From Eubacterium limosum (GTDB lineage: Bacteria; Bacillota; Clostridia; Eubacteriales; Eubacteriaceae): 64,000 nucleotides of DNA. Under the pieces are notes generated by a model. That model did no database searches. It saw only the letters and a program-made list of their open reading frames with translations, and was not told where the DNA came from. Positions within the stretch are counted from its first letter, which is position 1. Every line of letters starts with the position of its first letter. Position numbers and translations under genes: made by a program. Location of the stretch: assembly GCF_000807675.2 (NCBI RefSeq), contig NZ_CP019962.1, positions 3,348,001 through 3,412,000 of the forward strand, read 5' to 3'. Of the stretch, positions 26,665-34,983 are shown in pieces.

Positions 26665-27601
26665 AAACGCTAAAATATATATCGCAGGACATCGGGGATG
26701 TGCTGGAAGTGCTTTGATTAGAGATTTAAAAAAGAACGGATATCAAAATCTTATTTTAAAAACACATAAAGAATTGGATCTTACAAACCAAAATCAAGTA
26801 AATCTTTTTTTTGAAACAGAAAAGCCAGAATTTGTTTTTTTCTGTGCTGCGCGAATTGGAGGGATAAGCGACAAAATTAAATATCCGTGTGAATTTATCA
26901 TGGATAACTTAAAAATGGAAACAAATGTTATTAATGCAGCCCATGAGTACAAAGTAAAAAAATTATTATTTATGGGTAGTTCATTTGTTTATCCCAATGA
27001 TTTAGAAAATGCAATTAGCGAGGATAAACTTTTAGCTGGTACTCCGGGTGCTGTCGATGAACCATATATTATTGCTAAAATATGTGGTGTTAAATTATGT
27101 GAATATTATAGAAAACAATACGGAGATTTTTTCTTTTCGGTTATGCCTTGTGTATTTTATGGTGAAAATGATAATTTTAATTCAGAAAAAGCAACCTTAA
27201 TTCCTTCAATGATGCGCCGTATGTATAATGCTTTTATAAATAAAGAATCAGAATTTTTAATTTGGGGTACGGGAAGACCGGTAAGAGAATTCTTATATGT
27301 TGATGATATTGCAGATGCCTGTATCTTTTTAATGAAACAGGATTTTGATTATTCTTTTATTAATTTAGGTAATGGTGGTAAAGAAGTTTCGGTATACGAA
27401 ACAGCTGAATTATTGAAAGAAATTATAGGATATCAAGGCACATTAAAATTTGATACACAAAAACCAGATGGTATGTATCGTAAAACATTAGATTCGTCTT
27501 TGCTTTTCAGTCTTGGATGGAGACCACAGATTTCTTTAAGAGAAGGTTTGACCAAAACATATCTATATTTTTTAGAAAATGAGGCGGTAAAAAATGAATA
27601 A
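26657..27601 (+). CDS. GFS paralogue lacking the epimerase Cys/His pair
   Basis: 314 residues, clearly paralogous to the gene before it. The reductase residues remain (Ser108; Tyr137 and Lys141 in EPYIIAKICG), but the epimerase cysteine is Phe110 (GSSFVYPND) and the general-acid histidine is Thr180 (KATLIPSM). By analogy with GFS it should reduce a 4-keto group without inverting C3/C5. A reductase that sets a different C4 configuration, or one acting on a branched sugar, is an inference. It overlaps the transketolase gene by 8 bases. Confidence 0.8.
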   Translation: MNKNAKIYIAGHRGCAGSALIRDLKKNGYQNLILKTHKELDLTNQNQVNLFFETEKPEFVFFCAARIGGISDKIKYPCEFIMDNLKMETNVINAAHEYKVKKLLFMGSSFVYPNDLENAISEDKLLAGTPGAVDEPYIIAKICGVKLCEYYRKQYGDFFFSVMPCVFYGENDNFNSEKATLIPSMMRRMYNAFINKESEFLIWGTGRPVREFLYVDDIADACIFLMKQDFDYSFINLGNGGKEVSVYETAELLKEIIGYQGTLKFDTQKPDGMYRKTLDSSLLFSLGWRPQISLREGLTKTYLYFLENEAVKNE

Positions 27602-28436
27602 AGAAATGACCATATTATCAAAAAATGAATTAGAAGATAAAGCAAAACAATTGCGATTGATGACTTTAAAATTGTGCTGCAATGTCGGCTCCGGCCATAT
27701 TACATCAGGATTTTCGTGTACTGAATTGATGGTGGCTTTGTTTTATACAGATATTATCCAGTATAAACCAAATAATCCCGAATGGGAAGAACGAGACCGT
27801 TTTATTTTAAGCAAAGGACATTCCAGTACAATTTTGTATCCTGTGTTGGCAGACTTGGGTTATTTTGCTAAAGAAGAACTGGATAAGTGTATGCAACCTC
27901 AGGCAATGCTAGGTCTTTTGCTCAAGCAGGCAGTTCCCGGTGCAGAAATTTCTTCAGGTTCTCTGGGTGTAGGGTTTGGCGTAGCAGCCGGAATCGCGCT
28001 TGGAAATCGTCTTAATCGAAATAAAGGATTGGTGTTTACAATGCTTGGCGATGGAGAGTGCCACGAGGGCGGCATTTGGGAAACAGCCATGTTTGCAGCG
28101 CATTATGGTTTAAATAATCTAATTGCAATTGTTGATCGTAATTATATGTGTTGTACAGATTTTACGGAATCACTGTTATCCTTAGGCGATTTTGAAGAAA
28201 AATGGAAAGCCTTTGGGTGGGAAACCCAAGTGATTAATGGCCATAATTTTGATGAAATTATTGAATCTTTTGAAGGCGTACATAGTCGGCGGTCGAAAAA
28301 GCCACTGGTAATTATTGCTGAAACAGTAAAAGGTAAAGGGGTTGACTTTATCGAAAATGTTCCATTAATGCATGGGACAGCCTTATTTGGAGCGGATATT
28401 GATAAAGCAAGGAAACAAATTTTGGAGAAAAAATAA
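27594..28436 (+). CDS. Transketolase-like N-terminal (TPP-binding) subunit
   Basis: 280 residues. Corresponds to the pyrophosphate-binding half of transketolase: RDRFILSKGHSSTILYPVLA, SSGSLGVGFGVAAGIALG, and the GDG...N thiamine motif in MLGDGECHEGGIWETAMFAA ending in IVDRN. With the next gene it would form a heteromeric TPP enzyme. Embedded in a polysaccharide operon right after deoxysugar genes, it may transfer a two-carbon ketol unit to a keto sugar, as inferred for branched-sugar pathways; it could instead serve pentose metabolism. Confidence 0.9.
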   Translation: MNKEMTILSKNELEDKAKQLRLMTLKLCCNVGSGHITSGFSCTELMVALFYTDIIQYKPNNPEWEERDRFILSKGHSSTILYPVLADLGYFAKEELDKCMQPQAMLGLLLKQAVPGAEISSGSLGVGFGVAAGIALGNRLNRNKGLVFTMLGDGECHEGGIWETAMFAAHYGLNNLIAIVDRNYMCCTDFTESLLSLGDFEEKWKAFGWETQVINGHNFDEIIESFEGVHSRRSKKPLVIIAETVKGKGVDFIENVPLMHGTALFGADIDKARKQILEKK

Positions 28437-28437
28437 A

Positions 28438-29361
28438 ATGAATGCAAATTTAAGAGATACATTCTGGGATGTGATTTATGAGCGGGCACGAAACGATAGT
28501 GATATTGTCATTGTTTCAGCTGACTTGGGGGCTGCTTCTCTAGATAAATTCCGTAGAGATATGCCTGCCCAGTTTATTTCGGTAGGAATTGCTGAACAAA
28601 ATGCGATAACCGTGGCTGCTGGTTTAGCGCTATCTGGTAAAAAAGTGTTTGTATATGCCTGTGTCCCATTCATAGTCTTACGATGTTATGAACAAATACG
28701 TCTTTTAATTAGTGGTATGAAATTGCCAATAACCATTGTTGGACAGGGAATGGGCTACAGCTTTGCAGAATACGGACCGACCCATCATATTGTTGAGGAT
28801 GTTGGAGCGATGCGAATGTTACCAAATATGAATATTTTCTCTTTATCCGATAACTGCTTGACCCAAAAAGTTGCCGAATACACACTCGCATCGGATGAAG
28901 GTGCATATGTGCGTGTGGATAAAGCCACACCAGAAAACATTTATAAAAATACTGAATTAATTGATTTAGATAAAGGCTTTTATCGTTTTGGAAACATTGA
29001 AAAGACGCTTTTAATCGCAATTGGAAGCACTGTGAAAACGGCTCTGGAAGTACAACAGATTTTAAAAGAAAAAAGTGTCAGCATAATAGATATGTTTCGA
29101 ATTATGCCCGATAAACAAGCGCTTATTAAAGAACTTCAAAATTACGATAAAATTATAACACTCGAGGAGCATTCATACCCTTGTGGTATGGGATCAATGA
29201 TATGTGAAATCATTATGGATAATGGAATTAATACAAAAGTAAAAAGAATAGCTCTTGACCATAGTCAAGGCTATTGTTATGAATACGGTGGTCGTGAGCA
29301 TATGCATTGTTTAAAAGGGATTGATGCTGCATCGGTTGCGGAAAAGATAGAAAAATTTTAA
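28438..29361 (+). CDS. Transketolase-like C-terminal (pyrimidine-binding) subunit
   Basis: 307 residues. Second half of a split transketolase: DIVIVSADLGAASL, FISVGIAEQNAITVAAGLALSG with the catalytic glutamate that activates thiamine, GQGMGYSFAEYGPTHHIVED, then a C-terminal Rossmann-like domain. The ATG at 28438 lies one base after the previous stop with GGAGAAAA upstream. Like its partner it is AT-rich, matching the cluster rather than the housekeeping flanks. Confidence 0.9.
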   Translation: MNANLRDTFWDVIYERARNDSDIVIVSADLGAASLDKFRRDMPAQFISVGIAEQNAITVAAGLALSGKKVFVYACVPFIVLRCYEQIRLLISGMKLPITIVGQGMGYSFAEYGPTHHIVEDVGAMRMLPNMNIFSLSDNCLTQKVAEYTLASDEGAYVRVDKATPENIYKNTELIDLDKGFYRFGNIEKTLLIAIGSTVKTALEVQQILKEKSVSIIDMFRIMPDKQALIKELQNYDKIITLEEHSYPCGMGSMICEIIMDNGINTKVKRIALDHSQGYCYEYGGREHMHCLKGIDAASVAEKIEKF

Positions 29362-29385
29362 ATACAAAAAAATGGATGGTTCTTA

Positions 29386-30798
29386 ATGGCAATACAAATA
29401 GGAAAAAAGGATGTAATTTGGAGTTATTTGGGATATTTCTTTAATCTAGGAACGAATGTCCTCTTAATGCCGTTCATACTACGATTAGTTCAGGGAAATG
29501 AACTGGGGCTTTGGTATACATTTTTAAGTGTGGGAGCATTGGTCAATTTGCTTGACTTTGGATTTAGTCCTACATTAATACGGAATATCACTTATGCTTG
29601 GAGCGGAGTTTCAGAAATAAAGAAAGAAGGTTCTTCAGCAATTTCTAATACAGAGCCAAATTATGTTCTTTTTTTCCAAGTATTATCAGCATGTAAATAT
29701 GTAAGCTTGATTATTGCAGGGTTAGCTTTGGTTATTATGCTAACAATTGGCAGCGCTTATATTATGTTCATTTCTGCCAATATGTCATTTGCTGTATATG
29801 CACCTGCGTGGGTTATCTATAGCTTTGCCGTATTCTTAAATATTTTTTACAATTATTGGACAACTTCGCTAAAGGGAATTGGTGACATTAAGCAGGCACA
29901 AATTTCAGTAATTTGTTCTAAGCTGGTTCAAATTTTGGTGTCATTGATAGGATTGTTTTTAGGAGGAGGCATTATTGCTCTTTCTTTAGCATATATGTTA
30001 AGTGGTTTTGTGTTACGTTTTTTATCAAAACAATTTTTATTTCGAAATAAGCAAGTTTCAGAAAATCGAAAAAAGATTTCAGGTTCAATAAAGATTGATG
30101 AGGTAAAAAGATTAATACAAAAAATTTGGTACAATGCTAAAAAAACAGGAATTGTTAATTTATGTGCTTTCGTTGTAACGCAGGGCAACACTTTAATATG
30201 TTCTGCTTTTATTGGATTGGAAGCTACAGCGTCTTATGGATTGTGTATGCAATTAGTAGCGGTCATACAAGGTGTTGCACAAATCTTCTTTGCCACCAAT
30301 GAGCCTAAAATGATTAATACCAAAATTAGTGGAAATACTAAAAAAAGTTTACGAGAATTATCTTTAGCAGTGGTCATTTATTTATTGATTTTTGTAATAG
30401 GAATTATTGGGGTGACGTTTGTTGGAATTCCCTTTTTGAAATTAATACGTTCTAATACAGAATTACCATTTCAAATGTTTTTATTACTTAGCGCCCATTG
30501 GCTCCTTGAAGGACAGCATTCACTTTTCGTTTTGTATATAAGCTTTTCAAACAAGATTCCTTATGTAAAAGCATCAATAGTATCAGCGTTTTTTATACTA
30601 ATCGGTCAGCTTCTAATTGCAACACAAACAAATTTTGGGATTTATGCTCTGATTATATTGCAGGCAACCGTTGAATTATGTTATAACAATTGGAAATGGC
30701 CGAGTGTTGTATTAAAGGAGTTAAAAATCAACTACTTCAAAATGATTAAAACAGGAAATTTTGAATTGATTAAATTAATAAAAGGATTCTTTAAATAA
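29386..30798 (+). CDS. wzx: Wzx-type polysaccharide flippase
   Basis: 470 residues with about 12-14 hydrophobic segments of the MATE/PST fold. The N-terminus has VIWSYLGYFFNLGTNVLLMPFI and a LLDFGFSPTLIRNI segment typical of O-antigen flippases. It moves undecaprenyl-linked repeat units to the outer face for the polymerase encoded upstream. Last gene of the operon; a strong terminator follows 65 bases later. Confidence 0.9.
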   Translation: MAIQIGKKDVIWSYLGYFFNLGTNVLLMPFILRLVQGNELGLWYTFLSVGALVNLLDFGFSPTLIRNITYAWSGVSEIKKEGSSAISNTEPNYVLFFQVLSACKYVSLIIAGLALVIMLTIGSAYIMFISANMSFAVYAPAWVIYSFAVFLNIFYNYWTTSLKGIGDIKQAQISVICSKLVQILVSLIGLFLGGGIIALSLAYMLSGFVLRFLSKQFLFRNKQVSENRKKISGSIKIDEVKRLIQKIWYNAKKTGIVNLCAFVVTQGNTLICSAFIGLEATASYGLCMQLVAVIQGVAQIFFATNEPKMINTKISGNTKKSLRELSLAVVIYLLIFVIGIIGVTFVGIPFLKLIRSNTELPFQMFLLLSAHWLLEGQHSLFVLYISFSNKIPYVKASIVSAFFILIGQLLIATQTNFGIYALIILQATVELCYNNWKWPSVVLKELKINYFKMIKTGNFELIKLIKGFFK

Positions 30799-30863
30799 TA
30801 AAAGCGAGTATATAATTATTGTAAATAATATTTCAACCATGGTTTCCGGGACACATACCAATC

Positions 30864-30908
30864 AACCGGCAAGCAAAGGCACCCGCCTTTCGCTTGCCGG
30901 TTTTTCTT
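30864..30908 (+). terminator. Rho-independent terminator ending the polysaccharide operon
   Basis: AACCGGCAAGC pairs with GCTTGCCGGTT, with a second inner stem AAAGGC/GCCTTT around an ACCC loop, followed by T residues. It separates the surface-sugar operon from the accessory block. Confidence 0.92.
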
Positions 30909-31007
30909 TTTTGCAAAACGCCAGCCCAAAACCTGTAAAACACTGTCCGCCCACTGCCCGAAAAAATCAACAAAAAATAAAAATACAATCCCAAAGGAGA
31001 ACCCACC

Positions 31008-31943
31008 ATGTCCAAAACCATCCCACACCATCTCTGCAGTGAGCAGACCATCATCGAAAAAGGGGAGGCCTTATCGGCTGCGATCAAAAAATACCCCAAT
31101 AAAGCGCTGCAGACAGTGCTCATTTTAATCAAGACCCTTTTCGGCTATGTCCCGGAGGTCATTCAGGTTTTTCTGAAGGATGATGTCGTGCTGCGGTGCC
31201 ATAACGACATTGACCCGAAAAAGGATGTGCTTGAGGAAGGGGTGAAGTCCTCTGCAGAAAAATGCAAACGTCCCCAATCCCAGAGGAGAAAGCAGCGCAG
31301 ATTAAAGCAAAAACGGAAAGGAAACAGCCGGTACACTGTCATCAACCGGCGTAAAAAGAAAAAACACAGTAAAAAAGGTACACGCAAGTGCGGCAGAAAA
31401 TTAAATTTAAATGGTTTCGCGGTGCGCATTACAATCAACCGGTCCCAGGGAGTCATCATCTTCCTGGTGCCGGTTGTTTTTTGTCCGGACTGCCGCAATC
31501 GGAGGCGGCTTGAGTATTTCAGAAAATTACAGTACTGCCATCGGCTTCTGCTGCCCGAGATGGTCAAGCGGTCGCGGTATTTATCGGAGGTGTTTGAGGA
31601 TGTGATTGTCCGGGAATTTAAGACACTGCTTGAAGATGTGGGCTACTGCTTTGAGATGGACCATGAGACCGCCATTGTGCGTGATTTTCAGCGCAAGGTC
31701 CGCATGGTTTATAACACTTTTCACGGGCCTGTGGTGTTGTGGGTGGACCCGGAGACGGTAACGCTTGAGCGGCACAGAGGGGAGCAGCCCAGCCGCAAGG
31801 ACCACAGGAGGCTCAGGCTTAAGCGCATGGTGGCTTTTGTGCAGACAATGGTGGCATCGGATCGGGAGGAACAGCCCGTAAAAAACTGGTATAACCGGCT
31901 TCGTCTCTGCTGCTCCGACAGTAACGGCGATCTGATAGGTTAA
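31008..31943 (+). CDS. Unknown basic protein with Arg/Lys-rich linker and Cys pairs
   Basis: 311 residues, family not recognised. Residues 1-65 are helical; KALQTVLILIKTLFGYVPEV vaguely recalls the helical start of NuoE-type subunits, which may be chance. Residues about 85-130 are extremely basic (RRKQRRLKQKRKG; NRRKKKKHSKKG), suggesting nucleic-acid binding. A CPDCRNRR pair with a later cysteine could bind metal. Ribosome site AAAGGAGAACC. The first gene after the capsule terminator; 119 bases separate it from the next. Confidence 0.6.
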   Translation: MSKTIPHHLCSEQTIIEKGEALSAAIKKYPNKALQTVLILIKTLFGYVPEVIQVFLKDDVVLRCHNDIDPKKDVLEEGVKSSAEKCKRPQSQRRKQRRLKQKRKGNSRYTVINRRKKKKHSKKGTRKCGRKLNLNGFAVRITINRSQGVIIFLVPVVFCPDCRNRRRLEYFRKLQYCHRLLLPEMVKRSRYLSEVFEDVIVREFKTLLEDVGYCFEMDHETAIVRDFQRKVRMVYNTFHGPVVLWVDPETVTLERHRGEQPSRKDHRRLRLKRMVAFVQTMVASDREEQPVKNWYNRLRLCCSDSNGDLIG

Positions 31944-32062
31944 TGGATCGTCTGCGAACATCATTCGTCCAACGCGGAGTATAAAGATCAATCTCCTTAG
32001 CGGGTCTATAATGGGTTTAACGTCAGCGATGGCGAAAAACACATTTTATGAGGAGGTACACA

Positions 32063-32554
32063 ATGAAAGAATTGGTACGAAAGAATCATTCCTGGGACGA
32101 GTGTGGATGTCCCGTGGCTTTTTGCGGCCAAAATTTGGGGATGGTGCAAAAGCGCTATTATTGTATGGACCACTACCGCATGGGCAAGGTGGATATGATC
32201 TGGCTGGGGACAGGGGACATGCTGTTCTCAAGCACAGATGTGGAGCGCATGCTTCACTTTAAGTATCCAGGACGCTACACCAGAATGCATTTTAAAAAGC
32301 TGAAGGTACGGCTTTTACCCATACCGCATCCGGGAAACCCGAAAAGGCTCCAGTACAAGAACTTTGTGGATATGGAGGGTGTCCGGAAGCTTCTGGATGT
32401 CATGCGCAAGAGCTGGAATGTGGATTTGGGGGATACCAGTGACCCCACCGGCTGGATTGAGATTCGTGATTGGCTGGTAGGTTTTGGGCCGGGTGAGGTG
32501 GATGCGGTGATGCAAAACCGCCAGTGGAATGAGCAGTATGAAGGTTGGGCGTAA
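32063..32554 (+). CDS. Unknown small protein with N-terminal cysteine cluster
   Basis: 163 residues. The first 35 contain C14, C16, C21 and C34 with adjacent His, a plausible zinc site. The remainder (TDVERMLHFKYPGRYTRMHF) resembles a short helix-turn-helix segment. No family recognised. The start at 32063 follows AGGAGGTACACA; an ATG at 32048 is upstream of that ribosome site. It lies just ahead of the BRO-like gene, probably in the same transcript. Confidence 0.6.
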   Translation: MKELVRKNHSWDECGCPVAFCGQNLGMVQKRYYCMDHYRMGKVDMIWLGTGDMLFSSTDVERMLHFKYPGRYTRMHFKKLKVRLLPIPHPGNPKRLQYKNFVDMEGVRKLLDVMRKSWNVDLGDTSDPTGWIEIRDWLVGFGPGEVDAVMQNRQWNEQYEGWA

Positions 32555-32576
32555 ATTGAAAGTGAGGAGCAATACC

Positions 32577-33263
32577 ATGAACAAAAAAGAAATCATCCTG
32601 GAACAGAAAACCTTGTCGATGAACCATCTGGGCAGCATCCGCTGCGTCCTGCTGCAGGAGCATCGGCCGCTGAAGGAAACAGAGTGCATCAAAGCCCTGA
32701 AGTGGCTTAAAGGTCAACTGATAAGGGCCGTGGATAAAGAAGCCGGAGCGCTGATGGACATGATCATACTGATCAAAAAGCAGATGGCCTATAAAGAAGC
32801 TCCGCTGTTCTTTGACATTAAAACACACTGGTACGTGGCCATTGATGTGTGCAGACATTTAAAACTCAGCTTTCACCGTAAATTTTTGAGAAAATGGCTG
32901 AAGCCGGACATGCTGAAAAAGGCAATGGTTCTGTGCTCAGATGGCAGGCCGCACACGGCCCTGCTCATTAACACTGAAGGGGTGGACCGGCTCATCAACG
33001 CCTGCAGGCCGGGGGCTTTGACGCGGCGGAACACAGGATTTAAAAATGAGGAATACACCAGAGGAATACATTCTCTGACAGAGGATGAGCAGAGCGCTGA
33101 TAATCGGGTGGTAAAAGTCCTGTCAAAAGCGCTTGAGCAAGAGACCGCAAAGAATGAGGCCCTTTCAGGAAAGCTTACGCTGCTTCAGGAGGAAAACATG
33201 CGCCTTAAGCGCAAAGCGGACTTGTTTGAGGATATCCGCAGCGTTGTGGAGCGTTCGGCTTGA
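32577..33263 (+). CDS. BRO-N-like (prophage antirepressor type) DNA-binding protein
   Basis: 228 residues. Residues about 80-150 resemble a BRO-N domain: LFFDIKTHWYVAIDVCRHL, a basic turn, and LINTEGVDRLINACRPGA. The C-terminus (about 170-225) is a coiled coil rich in Glu, Lys and Leu. Such proteins are common regulators in phages and plasmids. The start at 32577 follows GTGAGGAGC. The stop overlaps the TTG start of the next gene, indicating translational coupling. Confidence 0.6.
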   Translation: MNKKEIILEQKTLSMNHLGSIRCVLLQEHRPLKETECIKALKWLKGQLIRAVDKEAGALMDMIILIKKQMAYKEAPLFFDIKTHWYVAIDVCRHLKLSFHRKFLRKWLKPDMLKKAMVLCSDGRPHTALLINTEGVDRLINACRPGALTRRNTGFKNEEYTRGIHSLTEDEQSADNRVVKVLSKALEQETAKNEALSGKLTLLQEENMRLKRKADLFEDIRSVVERSA

Positions 33264-33667
33264 GCTTTTTTAAAGAACTGCACTATCTGCTTGAATGGCT
33301 GGAAGAACACGAGCTTACTGTTGGCGCGCTGTCCATGTGGCTGGTGCTGATGGTGTTTAATAATGACTGTGCGCTGCCGACCGTATCGGGTGAATGGCTG
33401 TGGCGTGTGACGTTTTCGGTTGCAAACAGGCGGATCATGGATCTGCTGCATTGTTCAGAGCGTCAGCTGATCCGTTACCGCTGCGAGCTCATTGAATGCG
33501 GCAGGCTCCGTTATCAAAAGGGCACTGGCGGGAAAGCAGGCGTGTATACCCTGGTTCCGCTTCGTCCAAACGTGGTCGCGCGGAAGCTGCCGCACTGCCT
33601 GTCGGATAAGACGACTCTGGTCTATGATTACGAGGGCATGGAGGAACAAATGTTGATGCAAAAATAG
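33260..33667 (+). CDS. Winged-helix replication-type protein (DnaD/RepA-N-like)
   Basis: 135 residues. The segment LSMWLVLMVFNNDCALPTV ... VANRRIMDLLHCSERQLIRYRCELIECGRLRYQKGTGGKAGVYTLV has the layout of winged-helix domains at the start of DnaD-like and plasmid initiator proteins: a recognition helix, then a Gly-rich wing, then a strand. Uses TTG, overlapping the previous stop. A perfect DnaA box lies 7 bases after its stop, supporting a replication role; helicase-loading residues cannot be judged. Confidence 0.55.
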   Translation: MSFFKELHYLLEWLEEHELTVGALSMWLVLMVFNNDCALPTVSGEWLWRVTFSVANRRIMDLLHCSERQLIRYRCELIECGRLRYQKGTGGKAGVYTLVPLRPNVVARKLPHCLSDKTTLVYDYEGMEEQMLMQK

Positions 33668-33673
33668 AAAAAG

Positions 33674-33812
33674 TTATCCACAATTTTATTTTGAGGGACC
33701 GCCACGGGTGTCGGTTCACCGGGCCAAAAATCAAAAGTGGCGGCGAAGGCACCGGCGCCTGCGGCGGCATTAATAATCTTAACAATATTATTATTATTTA
33801 TTATATATATAC
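33674..33812. other. Possible replication origin: DnaA box and AT-rich unwinding tract
   Basis: TTATCCACA at 33674-33682 is a perfect DnaA box. A GC-rich patch follows, then 33764-33812 is almost pure A/T (ATTAATAATCTTAAC, then repeated ATTATT and ATATAT). It lies immediately after the winged-helix gene, as in small replicons. Only one perfect box was found and no iterons, so this is tentative. Confidence 0.4.
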
Positions 33813-33828
33813 ATACAGGAGGTGCGCC

Positions 33829-34041
33829 ATGTACGCGCAGAATTTTTATGGAACCGGCCCGGGGATCATCCGTCGGAGACGAGCCTACCGTGTCAAGGCA
33901 GAATGTTTTTTAGACATGGGTTTTTTCGCAAGGAGTGATGAGGAAGCCGAGGAGCTGTTCAACGAGTTTTCGGATTCGGTGGAGAGCCGTTATCCGGGGA
34001 TTGTGCTGGAGCTTAAAAGCATCCGGGAGGACGATGAATGA
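33829..34041 (+). CDS. Small unknown acidic-tail protein
   Basis: 70 residues. Basic N-terminus (IIRRRRAYRVKAECF) and acidic C-terminus (SDEEAEELFNEF). The start at 33829 follows ACAGGAGGTGCGCC. The stop overlaps the sigma factor start by 4 bases (ATGA), so the pair is translationally coupled, suggesting a regulatory or partner role for the sigma factor. No family recognised. Confidence 0.65.
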   Translation: MYAQNFYGTGPGIIRRRRAYRVKAECFLDMGFFARSDEEAEELFNEFSDSVESRYPGIVLELKSIREDDE

Positions 34042-34622
34042 GGGAAAAGTACAAGCTGGTAGACACATGGGTAAGGGAAGCAAAAGCGGGGGATCAGAAA
34101 GCCTCTGAACTGCTGCTGCACACCTTTCGGCCTTTAATGCTGTCCATGGTGCAAAAATATGTCTACAACCCGGCAGAGTATGAGGATGGCATGCAGGAGG
34201 CTGGCGTGGTGCTGCTGGAAACACTGAAGGCCTACCAGTTTGAGCTGGGCGTGGTGTTTCCCTTTTATCTGAAAAACCGGCTGTTCCACCACTTTGTGGA
34301 GCAGGCCAAGAAAAACGCCAGGGAAAAAGAAAGGCGGTGCACCATGGAGGATACCAACCTGAGCGCCCAGCAGGAGCGTCAGGCTGTGGAAAACAGCATG
34401 ACAGCAAGAGAAGAGGAGGCAAAGGCAGCGCGATGCCAGAAGCTGAACAGAGCGATGCGGGAGCTGCCTCCAGAGCAGAAAACAGTACTGGAGCTGCGGT
34501 ATTATAGCGGAATGTCCGTCAAAGCCATCGCTGCGATGAAGAATGCGCCAGTAAGCACCATTGAGAAGCGTCGAAAGGCCGGTATCCGACGTCTGAGAAA
34601 GGCATTTGGCATAGAGCCATAA
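34038..34622 (+). CDS. Sigma-70 family RNA polymerase sigma factor (SigO/ECF-like)
   Basis: 194 residues. Region 2 spans about 15-85 (ASELLLHTFRPLMLSMVQKYVYNPAEYEDGMQEAGVVLLE) and region 4 about 135-190 (LPPEQKTVLELRYYSGMSVKAIAAMKNAPVSTIEKRRKAGIRRLRKA, a clear helix-turn-helix). Region 3 is missing, as in ECF-type factors. Related factors in Clostridia and Bacilli sit beside DUF1659, DUF2922 and cell-wall enzymes, as here, and probably direct their transcription. Confidence 0.88.
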   Translation: MREKYKLVDTWVREAKAGDQKASELLLHTFRPLMLSMVQKYVYNPAEYEDGMQEAGVVLLETLKAYQFELGVVFPFYLKNRLFHHFVEQAKKNAREKERRCTMEDTNLSAQQERQAVENSMTAREEEAKAARCQKLNRAMRELPPEQKTVLELRYYSGMSVKAIAAMKNAPVSTIEKRRKAGIRRLRKAFGIEP

Positions 34623-34731
34623 AATTTTTAAAAAAGTTTTTTAAGAAAAGGACGTTTTTGAAGCCAGAATCCTATTGTATAAGTGTAAGGCAAAACGCCA
34701 GACACAAAAAATATTTCAGGAGGTAAGAAAA

Positions 34732-34956
34732 ATGGCAATTGAAAAAAACGTCGAATCCGTCGGGATGAAGGTGACCGTGAACCATGGGGAAGTGGGTGGA
34801 AAGATCGTAAAATCGTCTAAAACCTACGGCGACGTCGATCCCGAAGTGACCGATGCTGCCTTTGTGGCCACCGCCAAAGCCATCACCGGCATGCAGGAAC
34901 CCATTCGGGAAAAGCAGGTGAAGGTGACAGCGGAAGAGCTGGTTGAAATCGCATAG
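34732..34956 (+). CDS. DUF1659-like small protein
   Basis: 74 residues: a strand-rich start (VESVGMKVTVNHGEVGGKIVKSSKTYGDVDPE) then a helix (VTDAAFVATAKAITGM), the DUF1659 pattern. Function unknown; it recurs next to DUF2922 and sigma factors in Firmicutes. Ribosome site TCAGGAGGTAAGAAA. The stop codon lies in the loop of a perfect 11-bp palindrome. Confidence 0.75.
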   Translation: MAIEKNVESVGMKVTVNHGEVGGKIVKSSKTYGDVDPEVTDAAFVATAKAITGMQEPIREKQVKVTAEELVEIA

Positions 34957-34966
34957 CGATTTCAAC
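34942..34966. repeat. Perfect 11-bp palindrome spanning the DUF1659 stop codon
   Basis: GTTGAAATCGC-ATA-GCGATTTCAAC, with the TAG stop formed across loop and right arm. No T-tract follows, so it is not a standard terminator. It could protect the mRNA 3' end. Confidence 0.85.
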
Positions 34967-34983
34967 AATGGAGAATGAAAGGG

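Noticed and set aside
26657-27601. Treating the second GFS-like gene as a decayed duplicate
   Set aside because: The frame is intact, overlaps both neighbours in an operon, and keeps reductase residues, so functional divergence is more likely.
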